Assembly (NCBI GenBank): GCA_963667875.2
Contig: CAXXGC010000001.1
Span: forward strand, 186,001 to 250,000
Length of the DNA stretch: 64,000 nucleotides
From: JAEXOD01 sp963667875
Lineage (GTDB): Bacteria > Bacteroidota > Ignavibacteria > Ignavibacteriales > Melioribacteraceae
Direction: 5' to 3'
Part shown: piece by piece, positions 1-9,196 of the stretch
Numbering within the stretch: the first letter of the stretch is position 1
Layout of the letters: the number at the start of each line of letters is the position of its first letter
The notes under the pieces: model-generated
What the model was told of the DNA's origin: nothing
What the model saw: the letters and a program-made list of their open reading frames with translations, nothing else
The model's database searches: none
Made by a program: the position numbers and the translations under genes

Positions 1-1070
1 CGGAAAACCCTACTTATTTTTGGGAAGACGCCTGGATAGATGAACAGTTTTCAACATTTTCACCGGTTATGACTTTAGAAGGATTAAATAATAATGATAT
101 TATGGATAATGAGGCGTTTTTTACAAGTTCACCAAATACGTCATTAATTCATTTTACTTCGTATAATGCGGGAAAATTATTTATTACTTTTATGTACGAA
201 CATTACGGTGATACAGCATATATAAAAACTTTAATAAAGGAACAGGCAAACGGAATATTAGGTGTAAATAAAACTCTTCAAACGTTGGGTTATCAAGAAA
301 CATTTGATGATGTTTTTAACCAGTGGGTGATAGCAAATTATTTGGATAATAATGAATTTCAAAATGGTAAATACGGATATTTACATTACAATTTTCCAAG
401 TACCAGAGTAGAAACCAATATTTCAACATATCCTTTAAGTTCAAGGAGCAGCACCATCCTTTCATACGCAAGTAAAAATGTTAAATTTAACACTTCGGAG
501 GCAAAACCGATTAGGATTCGTGTTGATGGAAATAATAATTCTAAATTTAGAGTTTCATTTATTTTATTTAATAATAATACAAGCCAGCTTGTGGATGTGG
601 TTAATGTTCCGCTTGATTCATTAAATAACGGATACTTTGATGCCGATAAATTTGGTATTGATTATAATAAAATTGTAATGATTGTAATGAATACAGACGA
701 ATTATTGGGTGACGCACAATCTGCTTCATTTACTTATAATGCCGATTTATTGACAGGTGACATAAATGATATAACCAACACCGGTCCAACCGATTTTAAT
801 TTAAGCGCAAATTATCCTAATCCGTTTAACCCCTCTACGCAAATAGATTATTCTTTATCAACTGATTGTAATGTTAAAATTGAAGTATTTAATACCATTG
901 GACAATCGATAAAAGTATTATTTAATAGTGCGCAAAAAAAAGGTGTTTATAATATCAATTGGGATGCAAATAATTTAAGCGGTGGAATTTATTATATCAA
1001 ATTAAGCGTACAGAACGATAATGGAAATATAATATTTTCTAAAACTCAAAAGGCTGTTTTGCTTAAATAA
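1..1070 (+). CDS. Secreted protein with T9SS-type C-terminal sorting tail, 5'-truncated (metallopeptidase-like C-terminal part)
   Basis: The frame is open from base 3, upstream of the first ATG at 69, so the gene begins before the window. The visible part starts with an acidic, aromatic stretch (YFWEDAWIDEQF). It continues with a helix-rich segment (YNAGKLFITFMYEHYGDTAYIKTLIKE) of the sort found C-terminal to the zinc site in gluzincin metallopeptidases such as the M30 group. No HExxH is present, so any catalytic site would lie upstream of the window. The last ~80 residues hold NYPNPFNPSTQIDYSL followed by a small beta-sandwich ending in KAVLLK, the type A sorting domain used by type IX secretion in Ignavibacteria and relatives. 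The product is therefore expected outside the cell or at its surface. The peptidase assignment is an inference; the sorting tail is clear. Confidence 0.75.
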   Translation, partial: ENPTYFWEDAWIDEQFSTFSPVMTLEGLNNNDIMDNEAFFTSSPNTSLIHFTSYNAGKLFITFMYEHYGDTAYIKTLIKEQANGILGVNKTLQTLGYQETFDDVFNQWVIANYLDNNEFQNGKYGYLHYNFPSTRVETNISTYPLSSRSSTILSYASKNVKFNTSEAKPIRIRVDGNNNSKFRVSFILFNNNTSQLVDVVNVPLDSLNNGYFDADKFGIDYNKIVMIVMNTDELLGDAQSASFTYNADLLTGDINDITNTGPTDFNLSANYPNPFNPSTQIDYSLSTDCNVKIEVFNTIGQSIKVLFNSAQKKGVYNINWDANNLSGGIYYIKLSVQNDNGNIIFSKTQKAVLLK

Positions 1071-1095
1071 ATTATTAACTAATTAAAGTTGAATA

Positions 1096-2079
1096 ATGGA
1101 ATTTAGAACTGAAATAAAATTGGATAATTCCCCGTTTCAAATAAATCATCAAGATAATATTATATCTATTGGTTCGTGTTTTGCGGATAATATTGGGTAT
1201 TATTTTGAAAAATACCGATTTAATGTAATTAAAAATCCGTTTGGAGTTTTATATAATCCGGCTTCAATTTATAATTCGCTAAATTTGATTTACGAGAATA
1301 AAATATTTACAGAACATGATTTGATTTTCGATCAGGAAGAGTGGCATAGTTTTTATTATCACAGCAGTTTTTCATCGCACAATTCAAAGCAGGTATTAGA
1401 TAATATTAATTATAATCAATTGCAATTAAAATCCTTTTTGCCCAAAACAGATATAGCAATAATTACATTTGGTACATCAATTGTTTATGAATATAAAGAA
1501 ACAAAAAATATTGTGTCCAACTGCCATAAAATACCGGCCGGTAATTTTAATAAAATTAAGCTTACTTTGGATGAAGTGGCAGCTTATATAAAAAAAATTA
1601 TATATTTGTTAAAAACATTTAATAATAATATTAAAATAATATTTACGGTTAGCCCTGTCAGGCATTGGAAAGACGGGGCTGTTGATAATCATATAAGCAA
1701 ATCTATACTTCTTCTTGCAATTACAAGTTTATTGGATGATAACATAATGTATTTCCCCTCGTACGAAATTATGATGGACGACTTGCGCGATTACCGCTTT
1801 TATAAACAAGATATGATTCACCCAAATGAAACAGCAGTGGAATATATTTGGGAAAAATTCAGCAGTATAATGTTTAATAAAAACTGCATTGATTTGATAT
1901 ATAAGGTTGAGCAATTAAATAACGCAAAAAATCATAGACCGAGAAACTGTAAATTGGAAAAACACCAATTGTTTTTACAACAGCAATTAAAGAATATTGA
2001 CGAATTAATAAAAAAATATCCCCACCTAAAATTGGATGAGGATATAAAATATTTTGAAAGTCAATTAGTAAATCAATAA
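1096..2079 (+). CDS. GSCFA-domain protein (SGNH-like hydrolase)
   Basis: The 327-residue product carries the signature that names the GSCFA family, IGSCFADNIG at residues 25-34. This block is equivalent to the nucleophile block of SGNH hydrolases, with Ser27 the likely nucleophile. A DMIHPN motif at residues 239-244 matches the Asp-x-x-His block of the same fold. No signal peptide is visible, so it is probably cytoplasmic. The family is common in Bacteroidetes and relatives, but its substrates are poorly defined; an esterase or acyl-transfer role is only inferred. It starts 25 bp after the upstream secreted gene, so co-transcription is possible, and it converges with rmlA on the other strand. 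Confidence 0.85.
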   Translation: MEFRTEIKLDNSPFQINHQDNIISIGSCFADNIGYYFEKYRFNVIKNPFGVLYNPASIYNSLNLIYENKIFTEHDLIFDQEEWHSFYYHSSFSSHNSKQVLDNINYNQLQLKSFLPKTDIAIITFGTSIVYEYKETKNIVSNCHKIPAGNFNKIKLTLDEVAAYIKKIIYLLKTFNNNIKIIFTVSPVRHWKDGAVDNHISKSILLLAITSLLDDNIMYFPSYEIMMDDLRDYRFYKQDMIHPNETAVEYIWEKFSSIMFNKNCIDLIYKVEQLNNAKNHRPRNCKLEKHQLFLQQQLKNIDELIKKYPHLKLDEDIKYFESQLVNQ

Positions 2080-2091
2080 ATGATGGCTGTT

Positions 2092-2955
2092 TTATTCAAC
2101 CAATAATTTTTCAATATATGTTTTATAAAAAGAATTTGGCATTTGTTTTAATAAATCCTTTAATTGTTCTTTGTTGATAAAATTTTTAAGATATGCAATT
2201 TCTTCCAGGCAGGCAACTTTTAAACCTTGTCTGTCTTCAATTACACCAAAAAAATTAGCCGCCTGCAGCAACGCTTCAGGTGTGCCGGTATCCAGCCATG
2301 CAACTCCGCGTCCAATTTTTTCAACCATCAACAAATTATTTTCAAGATATTTTTTATTAACATCTGTAATTTCAAGTTCGCCGCGGGCGGAAGGTTTTAG
2401 GTTTTTTGAAATTTCCACGACCTGATTATCATAAACATACAATCCGGGGACAGCATAATTGGATTTAGGGTTTTGCGGTTTTTCCTCAATGGAAATTGCT
2501 TTCCCGTCATTGCCAAATTCAACAATACCATATCTTTCAGGATCGGTTACTTGATAAGCAAATATTGTAGCTCCTACGGTTGTGTTATTTAATGCTTTAT
2601 AAAGAAAATCTAATTTACCGTAAAAAATATTATCGCCTAATATTAAAGTAACGTTATCGGTGCCAATAAATTCCTCGCCCAATATAAACGATTCCGCAAT
2701 ACCGTTGGGTGCCGATTGAATTTTGTATTCAATTTTAAGTCCTAAATGTGATCCGTCACCAAAAAGCTTTTGATAAAGCGGAATAGTTTCATCATTCGAA
2801 ATAATAAGTATTTCCCTTATTCCGCCAAGCATAAGTATTGATATTGGGTAATAAATTAATGGTTTATCATAAATAGCGGTTAATTGTTTGCTGTAAATTT
2901 TTGTTATAGGATATAAACGAGTTCCTGCTCCTCCTGCTAATACAATTCCTTTCAT
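2092..2955 (-). CDS. rmlA: Glucose-1-phosphate thymidylyltransferase
   Basis: This enzyme makes dTDP-glucose from glucose-1-phosphate and dTTP, the first step toward dTDP-L-rhamnose and other dTDP sugars for surface polysaccharide. The N terminus has the nucleotidyltransferase signature MKGIVLAGGAGTRLYPIT followed by SKQLTAIYDKPLIYYP. Further on come LILGDNIFYG, with the metal-binding Asp, IEEKPQNPKSNYAVPGLY and the late AWLDTGTPEAL block. The length (287 residues) is normal for RmlA and no domain is missing. No rmlB, rmlC or rmlD lies in the window, so this gene is separated from the rest of the pathway or serves another dTDP-sugar route. It converges with the GSCFA gene, with only 12 bp between the stops. 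Confidence 0.95.
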   Translation of the reverse strand: MKGIVLAGGAGTRLYPITKIYSKQLTAIYDKPLIYYPISILMLGGIREILIISNDETIPLYQKLFGDGSHLGLKIEYKIQSAPNGIAESFILGEEFIGTDNVTLILGDNIFYGKLDFLYKALNNTTVGATIFAYQVTDPERYGIVEFGNDGKAISIEEKPQNPKSNYAVPGLYVYDNQVVEISKNLKPSARGELEITDVNKKYLENNLLMVEKIGRGVAWLDTGTPEALLQAANFFGVIEDRQGLKVACLEEIAYLKNFINKEQLKDLLKQMPNSFYKTYIEKLLVE

Positions 2956-3324
2956 ATAGTTCCTCTATTATTTACCAATTGTAATAATTGTCAATTATTT
3001 TAATAATATACTGGCTTAATTTAATAATTATTTATATAAAAAAATAAATTTCATTAAATAAATTTATTGTTATTAAATTGGGGAAATAAGTAAAAAACAA
3101 ATATTGGTTTGTAAAAACAATTAAATTGCTGATAATTCAAATGATATTTAAAAGTCCACAATTAAATTAAAAGAACGTTGTTTTGGCATATAAATAAAGG
3201 AAATTATTAAAAATAATTTAAAAAATATAAAAAAATAACAATAATTATTTGTAAAGTTATTATTAATTTATATATTAGTACTCACAATTGAATATACCTA
3301 ATTAACAAATATAAAAGGGAAGCT
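2956..3324. other. AT-rich intergenic region upstream of the HU gene
   Basis: This is 369 bp of very AT-rich sequence between divergently read rmlA and the HU-like gene. It must contain both promoters. I see no convincing ORF, RNA gene or repeat in it. An AAAAGGGA ribosome-binding site lies 5 nt before the HU start. Confidence 0.6.
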
Positions 3325-3795
3325 ATGGCAAAAAAAGCAGAAAAACCAGTTGCAAAAACTGCCGCAAAACCTGTTGCAAAACCGGCAGAAAAACCTACCG
3401 CAAAACCAGTAGATAAACCTGCAAAAAAAACAGCAGAAAAACCAGCAGCTAAAGCTGCAACAAAACCTGTAGCAAAAGTTGTTGAAAAACCGGCAGCAAA
3501 AGCTAAAGCAAAATCAATGACCAAAGCACAGATTATTACTTACATGTCTGAAAAATTATCACTTACAAAAAAACAGACAGGTGATTTTTTAAATGAATTC
3601 GCTGAACTTGCTTATAAAGAAGCAAAAAAAGATTTTATTATTCCTGGCTTGGGTAAATTATCACTTGCTCAAAGGAAAAAAAGAACAGCACGTAATCCTA
3701 AAACCGGTGAAACAATTATGGTTCCGGCTAAAAAAGTTGTAAAATTCCGTGTTGCAAAAGCTTGCAAAGACGCAGTTTTAACAGCAAAAAAATAG
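3325..3795 (+). CDS. HU-family DNA-binding protein with Lys/Ala/Pro-rich N-terminal tail
   Basis: Residues ~67-156 form a bacterial HU/IHF domain: TKAQIITYMSEKLSLTKKQT, then FIIPGLGKLSLAQRKKRTAR and NPKTGETIMVPAKKVVKF, with the beta-arm RNPKTGE loop that inserts into the minor groove. Ahead of it, residues 1-66 are a low-complexity tail made of degenerate KPVAKPAEKP and KPAAKA units, highly basic and resembling the C-terminal tail of histone H1. The HU core is about 90 residues, as usual; the tail is the addition. It probably compacts the nucleoid and strengthens non-specific DNA contact. The gene stands alone, with a good ribosome-binding site (AAAAGGGA) and a hairpin right after the stop. 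The antisense reading frame through the tail is only a shadow of the repeat. Confidence 0.93.
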   Translation: MAKKAEKPVAKTAAKPVAKPAEKPTAKPVDKPAKKTAEKPAAKAATKPVAKVVEKPAAKAKAKSMTKAQIITYMSEKLSLTKKQTGDFLNEFAELAYKEAKKDFIIPGLGKLSLAQRKKRTARNPKTGETIMVPAKKVVKFRVAKACKDAVLTAKK

Positions 3796-3803
3796 ATTAT
3801 TAT

Positions 3804-3835
3804 ACAGAACGGAAATTATTCAATTTCCGTTCTGT
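3804..3835 (+). terminator. Hairpin terminator after the HU gene
   Basis: A perfect 14-bp inverted repeat (ACAGAACGGAAATT with its complement at 3822-3835) encloses the 4-nt loop ATTC and begins 8 bp after the HU stop. The following T run is short (TTTGGTT), so it is a plausible but not textbook intrinsic terminator. Confidence 0.7.
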
Positions 3836-3958
3836 TTGGTTATTCCTGCCCCTAAAAGCTTAATCTATAGCTTGCAAATTATAATTGAATCAATTATTTA
3901 TTGTAATAATATAATATTTTATATTTGTAAACAACAAATTTAACTGGCAGTTAGTTTA

Positions 3959-5656
3959 ATGAATAAAATAGAACTTATTAAAAGGTTACAGGATATTGAA
4001 TGGGAAGACTTTGAAGTAAAAGAGGCTTTTACAGCATTGCCAAAAAATATTTGGGAAACTGTTAGTGCTTTTTCAAACACCGCCGGGGGATGGATTGTTT
4101 TTGGTGTTAAACAAACAGGTAAACGATTTGAAATTAACGGTGTTAATAATCCCGAAAAAATAGAGCAGGATTTTACTACTGTTTTGCGCGGAGAAAAATT
4201 TAATGTTAAACTTGCCGTTACAGCTAAAAAATATTCATTTGACAAGAAACCGGTGTTATTGTTTTATATCCCGCTTTCCGATAAAAAACCGGTATATTTT
4301 AATTCTCCGGTTAATACATTTATACGTACTGCAAGCGGTGACCAGCGCGCCACAAAAGAAGAAATTGACGCTATGTACCGCGACCAGGCTTTTGGTACTA
4401 AAACAGACAAAACTATCTCGGGTTCGGATATTACCTGGCTTGATGATAAATCGGTAAATGAATACCGCCAATATATTAAACGTAATAATTCGGCGCATCC
4501 GTATAATAAGTTTTCCGATGCCGATTTTCTTAAAAAAGTACGGGTTATTGTTGAAAACAAAATAACATACAGCGGACTTTTATTTTTAGGAATAAACGAT
4601 AAAATACAAGAGGTTATAACCGATTTTAGAATAGATTATTTTGAAATTCCCGGAACCAGTTATTCTAATGCAATAACTCGTTATACGTTTCGTTTAGGTG
4701 AACAGGAAAATTTATGGCAATATTATTTTGCTATATTTAACAAACTTTCGCAGCAAATAGATTTGCCGTTTCAATTGCAGGCCGACGGAACTTCAACAAC
4801 AAGTTATCCTTATTTGGAGGCTTTGCGCGAAGCTTTGGTTAATATTTTACAGCATACCGAATATTTTAGCAATATGAAACCACGTATTCGCTGCTTTTAT
4901 GATAGAATAGAGTTTTATAATCCGGGAGGCCTACCCAAACCGTTAGAAAAAATTATTCAAGAAGATATTTCGCTGCCTCGTAACGGCATTATTGCTAAAC
5001 TTTTTCGTGTTGCTAATCTTGCCGAAAATGGCGGTTACGGTTTCGATAAAATGCAAAAAGGGTGGATAGTTTATAACAATACTAAACCAATTTACTACTG
5101 CGATATCGATTCTTTTAAGGTTGTTTTTAATGCTGTAAAACAAGATAATAATATACTTGAACCGGAAACAGACAGGGGACAGACAATTATAAATTTGAGA
5201 ACAGAGACAGGGGACAGACAGGAACAAGACAATTTAGAAAGGCGGACAGAAAAATTTGGGACAGGGACCAAAGAGCCTAAAACAGGGACCAGAGCCACAT
5301 TGGACAGGGACCAGACAAGCCCAAAACAGGGACCAGACAAACCCAAAACAGAGACCAGAGCCACATTGGACAGGGACCAGACAAGCCCAAAACAGGGGCC
5401 AGAGCCTAAAAACACAGCAAAAGTAAACCGTAAAATAAAATTAACCGAATGGCAGAAAAAGGTACTTTTGCTTATAAGTAAGAACCCTGAAATAAGTAGA
5501 AAAGAAGTTTGTGCAATTTTGGACTTGAACGATTCAATTGCAAAAAAACATTTTGATGTTCTAAAAAAGAAAGGCATTATTGAACGTATTGGTGCAGATT
5601 TTGGCGGTTACTGGAAAATATTAATTAATACAACAGAACTAATCAGTGAAAAGTAA
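3959..5656 (+). CDS. AlbA_2 (Schlafen-type) putative DNA-binding protein with GHKL-like ATPase and winged-helix domain
   Basis: Residues 1-135 match the AlbA_2/Schlafen-like domain, with DFEVKEAFTALPKNIWETVSAFSNTAGGWIVFGVK. Around residues 280-400 is the ATP-binding region typical of these regulators (YPYLEALREALVNILQHTEY, FYNPGGLPKPL, NGGYGFDKMQ). The last ~65 residues form a winged helix-turn-helix (LTEWQKKVLLLISKNPEISRKEV). Between the ATPase and the winged helix lies an unusual hydrophilic linker (about residues 400-485) made of repeated TRATLDRDQTSPKQGP units, encoded by a GC-richer minisatellite. The family is usually annotated as an ATP-binding transcriptional regulator; the target is unknown here. 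It is a single gene with a normal start 1 bp after the upstream stop-rich AT tract. Confidence 0.85.
   Translation: MNKIELIKRLQDIEWEDFEVKEAFTALPKNIWETVSAFSNTAGGWIVFGVKQTGKRFEINGVNNPEKIEQDFTTVLRGEKFNVKLAVTAKKYSFDKKPVLLFYIPLSDKKPVYFNSPVNTFIRTASGDQRATKEEIDAMYRDQAFGTKTDKTISGSDITWLDDKSVNEYRQYIKRNNSAHPYNKFSDADFLKKVRVIVENKITYSGLLFLGINDKIQEVITDFRIDYFEIPGTSYSNAITRYTFRLGEQENLWQYYFAIFNKLSQQIDLPFQLQADGTSTTSYPYLEALREALVNILQHTEYFSNMKPRIRCFYDRIEFYNPGGLPKPLEKIIQEDISLPRNGIIAKLFRVANLAENGGYGFDKMQKGWIVYNNTKPIYYCDIDSFKVVFNAVKQDNNILEPETDRGQTIINLRTETGDRQEQDNLERRTEKFGTGTKEPKTGTRATLDRDQTSPKQGPDKPKTETRATLDRDQTSPKQGPEPKNTAKVNRKIKLTEWQKKVLLLISKNPEISRKEVCAILDLNDSIAKKHFDVLKKKGIIERIGADFGGYWKILINTTELISEK
5288..5406 (+). repeat. 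In-frame tandem repeat (66-bp period) within the AlbA_2 gene
   Basis: Two nearly identical units start at 5288 and 5354, a 66-bp period (22 codons), each encoding TRATLDRDQTSPKQGP. The surrounding 5165-5290 stretch contains further degenerate GGGACAGAC and GGGACCAGA words, suggesting older expansion from a 9-10 nt unit. The frame is preserved throughout. Base composition is visibly richer in G and C than the rest of the gene. Confidence 0.85.
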
Positions 5657-5839
5657 AAAAGCTAAAAGTATCAACCTGACAAATCCATTGGTAAATTAAA
5701 CAATTTAATATAAGGCAAAGTATCAATTAGTATTACTGTTATTAATAAATATTTGATATATAATTGATAACAAAAATATTTCTAACTTTTATTAACAAAA
5801 TACGTCTAAATGGATAAGTTACAAATATTGGTGATAATA

Positions 5840-7744
5840 ATGGTTAATAAATATAAAAACTGTTGTGTTGTATTTTTTGCGCTTACATTAATTACAATTG
5901 GCTGTAAAACCAATTATAATAAAGTTGAAATTATTAAAGCCGAAAAGTTTTTCCGGAATGCCGAAAAGACTTTTTTCCAAATTTCCCCCGATGGCAATAA
6001 CATTTCTTTTCTAAAACCGGTAAATGATAAATTAAATTTGTTTATTATTAAAAATGGCCAAAAAGAAGAAATTCAATTAACGAATTTAACCGACCACAAT
6101 ATTTATAATTATTTTTGGGGTAATGACAATAAAATTGTTTATGCTTATGATAATAATGGTGATGAAAAATATCAAATTTATTCAGTTGATATAAATACAA
6201 AACAAATAACTACACTTGTAAAGGAAAAGGAAAGCAGGGTTTCAATTATTGATTTAATGCCGGATATAAAAGATGAAATTTTAATTGCTATTAGTAATCC
6301 TACAAATAATATGTTTGATGCATATAAATTAAACATTGAAACGGGAAATCTAACTCTTGCACTTAAAAATCCGGGTAATATTACCGGATGGCATACTGAT
6401 CATAACGGCGTAATACGTATAATTACAACTACCGATGGTGTAAATACTGGAATATTATACCGTAATAACCAAAATGAATCTTTTAAATTATCAACATATT
6501 CCGATTTTAGAGATGAATTTGTTCCTTTAAATTTTACGGCGGATAATAAATATGTGTATGCTTTATCTAATCATAATCGCGATAAAATTGCATTGGTTAA
6601 ATACGATTTTAAGACTAATAAAGAAATTGACGTAATATACCAAAATTCAACCGTTGATGTAAAAGACGCTGTTTATTCAACCTCAAAGAAAAAGATTATA
6701 TATGTAAATTATGTTACATATAAACGTCAAAATTATTTTACAGACAATGATTATTTAAAAATTGATAAAAATTTACGCAACCAACTGCCCGGTAAAGAGA
6801 TTGAAATAATAAATACTTCATTAAATGAAGATAACCTTATTATACGGAGTTATTCCGATAAATCGTTGGGTGCTTATTATTTATATACCGTTGCCCAAAA
6901 TAAGTTATTAAAATTGGCCGATTTAAGTCCATGGATTGATGAAAACCAAATGGCGGAAATGAAACCGATTAGTTACAAATCGCGTGATAATAAAACGATA
7001 TTCGGTTATTTATCGGTACCGGTTGGTGTTGAACCTAAAAATTTACCAACAGTAATACTTCCGCATGGCGGGCCATGGCTGCGAGATGTTTGGGGCTTTA
7101 ACAAAGATGTACAATTTTTAACTAACAGAGGTTATGCTGTTTTGCAGATGAATTATCGGGGCAGCAAAGGTTACGGCAAACAATTTTACGAAGCCGGCTT
7201 TAAGGAGTGGGGTGCTAAAATGCAGGATGATATAACCGATGGTACCGAATGGTTGATAAGACAAGGTATTGCGGATTCCAATAGAATAGCAATTTATGGT
7301 TATTCGTATGGCGGTTATGCATCCTTAATGGGAATTGTAAATAATCCTAAGTTATATAAATGTGGTGTAAGTTATTGCGGAGTTATAAATCTGGTATCGT
7401 TTCTTAAATCAGTTCCACCTGCATGGGCTCCATTTAAGGAAATGCTGCACGAAATAATTGGCAATCCCGAAACAGATTCGCTTAAACTTGTTAATACTTC
7501 GCCTTTTTACAATATCCAAAAAATTAAAGTGCCATTATTAATTGCACAGGGTGCAAATGATCCTAAGGTTAATATTACGGAAATAAATTTATATGTAAAC
7601 AAAATGAAAAGTTCGGGAATAGATGTTCAATACATTGTTAAAAATGATGAAGGGCATGGATTTGAAAATGAAAATAACCGTTTGGATTTTTACAGGGAAT
7701 TGGAAAAGTTTTTAGCCAAAAATATTAACGGAAGAACCGAATAA
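5840..7744 (+). CDS. S9-family prolyl oligopeptidase, predicted lipoprotein
   Basis: The C-terminal half is an alpha/beta-hydrolase of the S9 (prolyl oligopeptidase/acylaminoacyl peptidase) family. It has GYSYGGY with the nucleophile Ser489, GANDPK with Asp574 and GHGFE with His606, numbered from the chosen start. The N-terminal half contains beta-propeller-like repeats (QISPDGNNISFLKP, YFWGNDNKIVYAYDNNGDEKYQIY). I chose the ATG at 5840 over the in-frame ATG at 5810, because GGTGA lies just upstream and the protein then begins MVNKYKNCCVVFF followed by the lipobox TIGC, giving a membrane-anchored periplasmic or surface lipoprotein. The length, 634 residues, is usual for the family. It probably trims short peptides. 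It appears to be transcribed alone. Confidence 0.92.
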   Translation: MVNKYKNCCVVFFALTLITIGCKTNYNKVEIIKAEKFFRNAEKTFFQISPDGNNISFLKPVNDKLNLFIIKNGQKEEIQLTNLTDHNIYNYFWGNDNKIVYAYDNNGDEKYQIYSVDINTKQITTLVKEKESRVSIIDLMPDIKDEILIAISNPTNNMFDAYKLNIETGNLTLALKNPGNITGWHTDHNGVIRIITTTDGVNTGILYRNNQNESFKLSTYSDFRDEFVPLNFTADNKYVYALSNHNRDKIALVKYDFKTNKEIDVIYQNSTVDVKDAVYSTSKKKIIYVNYVTYKRQNYFTDNDYLKIDKNLRNQLPGKEIEIINTSLNEDNLIIRSYSDKSLGAYYLYTVAQNKLLKLADLSPWIDENQMAEMKPISYKSRDNKTIFGYLSVPVGVEPKNLPTVILPHGGPWLRDVWGFNKDVQFLTNRGYAVLQMNYRGSKGYGKQFYEAGFKEWGAKMQDDITDGTEWLIRQGIADSNRIAIYGYSYGGYASLMGIVNNPKLYKCGVSYCGVINLVSFLKSVPPAWAPFKEMLHEIIGNPETDSLKLVNTSPFYNIQKIKVPLLIAQGANDPKVNITEINLYVNKMKSSGIDVQYIVKNDEGHGFENENNRLDFYRELEKFLAKNINGRTE

Positions 7745-7922
7745 TTTATTATTAAAAAAACCGAATTAATTAAAATAAAATCCTAAAAAAGAACATCCTC
7801 ACACAATTATTTGTTTAATAATAAAATAAATAACAAATAATGGTATTTCAAATAATTTAAAATTGTTATAATTTAAAGTATATTTAAACTTAAGTTCAAA
7901 TAAAATAATTACGGGGTAACAA

Positions 7923-8792
7923 ATGTTATTTTTATTAGCTTTAATAGCTGCAATAGTTTCATTTACCTTTTATGTAGGAGCCAAAAAAAGAGGGAAAACG
8001 CAGGAATCAAGTTTTGCCATTGCCGGAACTATAATTGCATTAATATTAACTTTTATACAAATATTTACGGTTATACCCGCCGGTTCTGTTGGCGTTGTAG
8101 ATTTTTTAGGGAATGTAAGCTCGAATACATTAAAATCGGGTGTTAATATAGTTAATCCATTGGCAGATGTTGTAAAGTTTAATGTTAAAACGCAAGAATT
8201 AAAAGAAATGATGAACGTGCCATCACAGGAAGGATTAAGTGTTCAATTGGAAATTAGTTTGTTGTTTAGTTTAGATCCCGATAATGCATCTAAAATATAT
8301 AAAACAGTTGGGCCTAATTATGCCGATATTATTTTAATTCCGCAATTTAGATCCGTAGTGCGTGGTGTTACTGCTAAATACGATGCCAAAGCATTATATA
8401 CAGCTTCGCGCGAAAAATTATCCAAACAAATTAGAGATGAACTTTCAACATTGGTAGGTCCGCGTGGTATTTTAATTGAAACTGTTCCTTTCCGTCAGAT
8501 AATTTTACCGGCAGGTTTAACAGCTTCTATTGAAGAAAAATTAAAAGCCGAACAGGAAAGTCAAAGAATGGCGTTTGTTCTAAAAAAAGAAGAGCAGGAA
8601 GCTGATAGAAAACGTATTGAAGCAAAAGGAATTGCTGATTTTCAGGATATAGTTGCTAAAGGAATTAGTGAAAATTTGTTAAAATGGAAAGGAATTGAAG
8701 CAACCGAAAAACTGGCAAATTCGCCAAACGCTAAAGTAATTGTTATTGGTTCCGGAAAAGAAGGTTTGCCTATAATTTTAGGAAATAATTAA
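7923..8792 (+). CDS. Prohibitin-like SPFH-domain membrane protein
   Basis: There are two hydrophobic segments near the N terminus (residues 1-18 and ~32-52), then an SPFH/prohibitin domain with VIPAGSVGVVDFLGNV, GVNIVNPLADVV and FRSVVRGVTAKYDA. A charged helical segment rich in Glu/Lys/Arg (KLKAEQESQRMAFVLKKEEQEADRKR) follows, as expected for the coiled coil that drives ring assembly. Members of the family form large membrane-bound rings and modulate membrane proteases or organise membrane microdomains; the partner here is unknown. The DUF971 gene starts 5 bp downstream and the M28 peptidase 27 bp after that, so the three are probably one operon. Confidence 0.9.
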   Translation: MLFLLALIAAIVSFTFYVGAKKRGKTQESSFAIAGTIIALILTFIQIFTVIPAGSVGVVDFLGNVSSNTLKSGVNIVNPLADVVKFNVKTQELKEMMNVPSQEGLSVQLEISLLFSLDPDNASKIYKTVGPNYADIILIPQFRSVVRGVTAKYDAKALYTASREKLSKQIRDELSTLVGPRGILIETVPFRQIILPAGLTASIEEKLKAEQESQRMAFVLKKEEQEADRKRIEAKGIADFQDIVAKGISENLLKWKGIEATEKLANSPNAKVIVIGSGKEGLPIILGNN

Positions 8793-8797
8793 AAAAT

Positions 8798-9169
8798 ATG
8801 CCAATACCAAAAAAAATAAAGCTAAACAAACAGGAATCAATTACTATTGAATGGGATAACGGAAATATTTCGGAGCTGCCATTAAAGTTTTTGCGCGATG
8901 AAACTCCCGATGCGCAAAATAAGGGTGAAACAATTTTGTGGCGCCATTATGCGCCTCCTCCTCCGGGACCTGATAAACCGGGCAAATATGAAGTTGAAAA
9001 AATTGAAATTGTAGGTAAATACGCTTTAAATATAAAATGGAAAGACGGATATGATTACGGTATTTATCCATGGGATTTATTAATTCGACTTGCTGACTAT
9101 ATTGAAGTTAAAAATTCACTACATCAAGATTTTGAACATGACCATAATCATAACCACAAGATTAATTAA
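8798..9169 (+). CDS. DUF971 domain protein with His-rich C-terminus
   Basis: This is a small 123-residue protein matching the DUF971 domain (similar to the N-terminal part of gamma-butyrobetaine hydroxylase): IEWDNGNISELPLKFLRDETPDAQNKGE, then VGKYALNIKWKDGYDYGIYPWDLL. In other bacteria the domain can be fused or adjacent to Mrp/ApbC Fe-S carrier proteins, which hints at a link to iron-sulfur cluster handling; that link is inference here. The C terminus ends in an extra tail, HQDFEHDHNHNHKIN, which could bind a metal ion. It lies between the prohibitin-like gene and the M28 peptidase with minimal spacing. Confidence 0.85.
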   Translation: MPIPKKIKLNKQESITIEWDNGNISELPLKFLRDETPDAQNKGETILWRHYAPPPPGPDKPGKYEVEKIEIVGKYALNIKWKDGYDYGIYPWDLLIRLADYIEVKNSLHQDFEHDHNHNHKIN

Positions 9170-9196
9170 CATCTTTAAATAATATTAAAGGGTTTT

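Noticed and set aside
3282..3524. Antisense ORF over the HU gene tail (Ala/Phe-rich)
   Set aside because: It is the reverse reading of the Lys/Ala/Pro codon repeat; low complexity follows from the sense strand.
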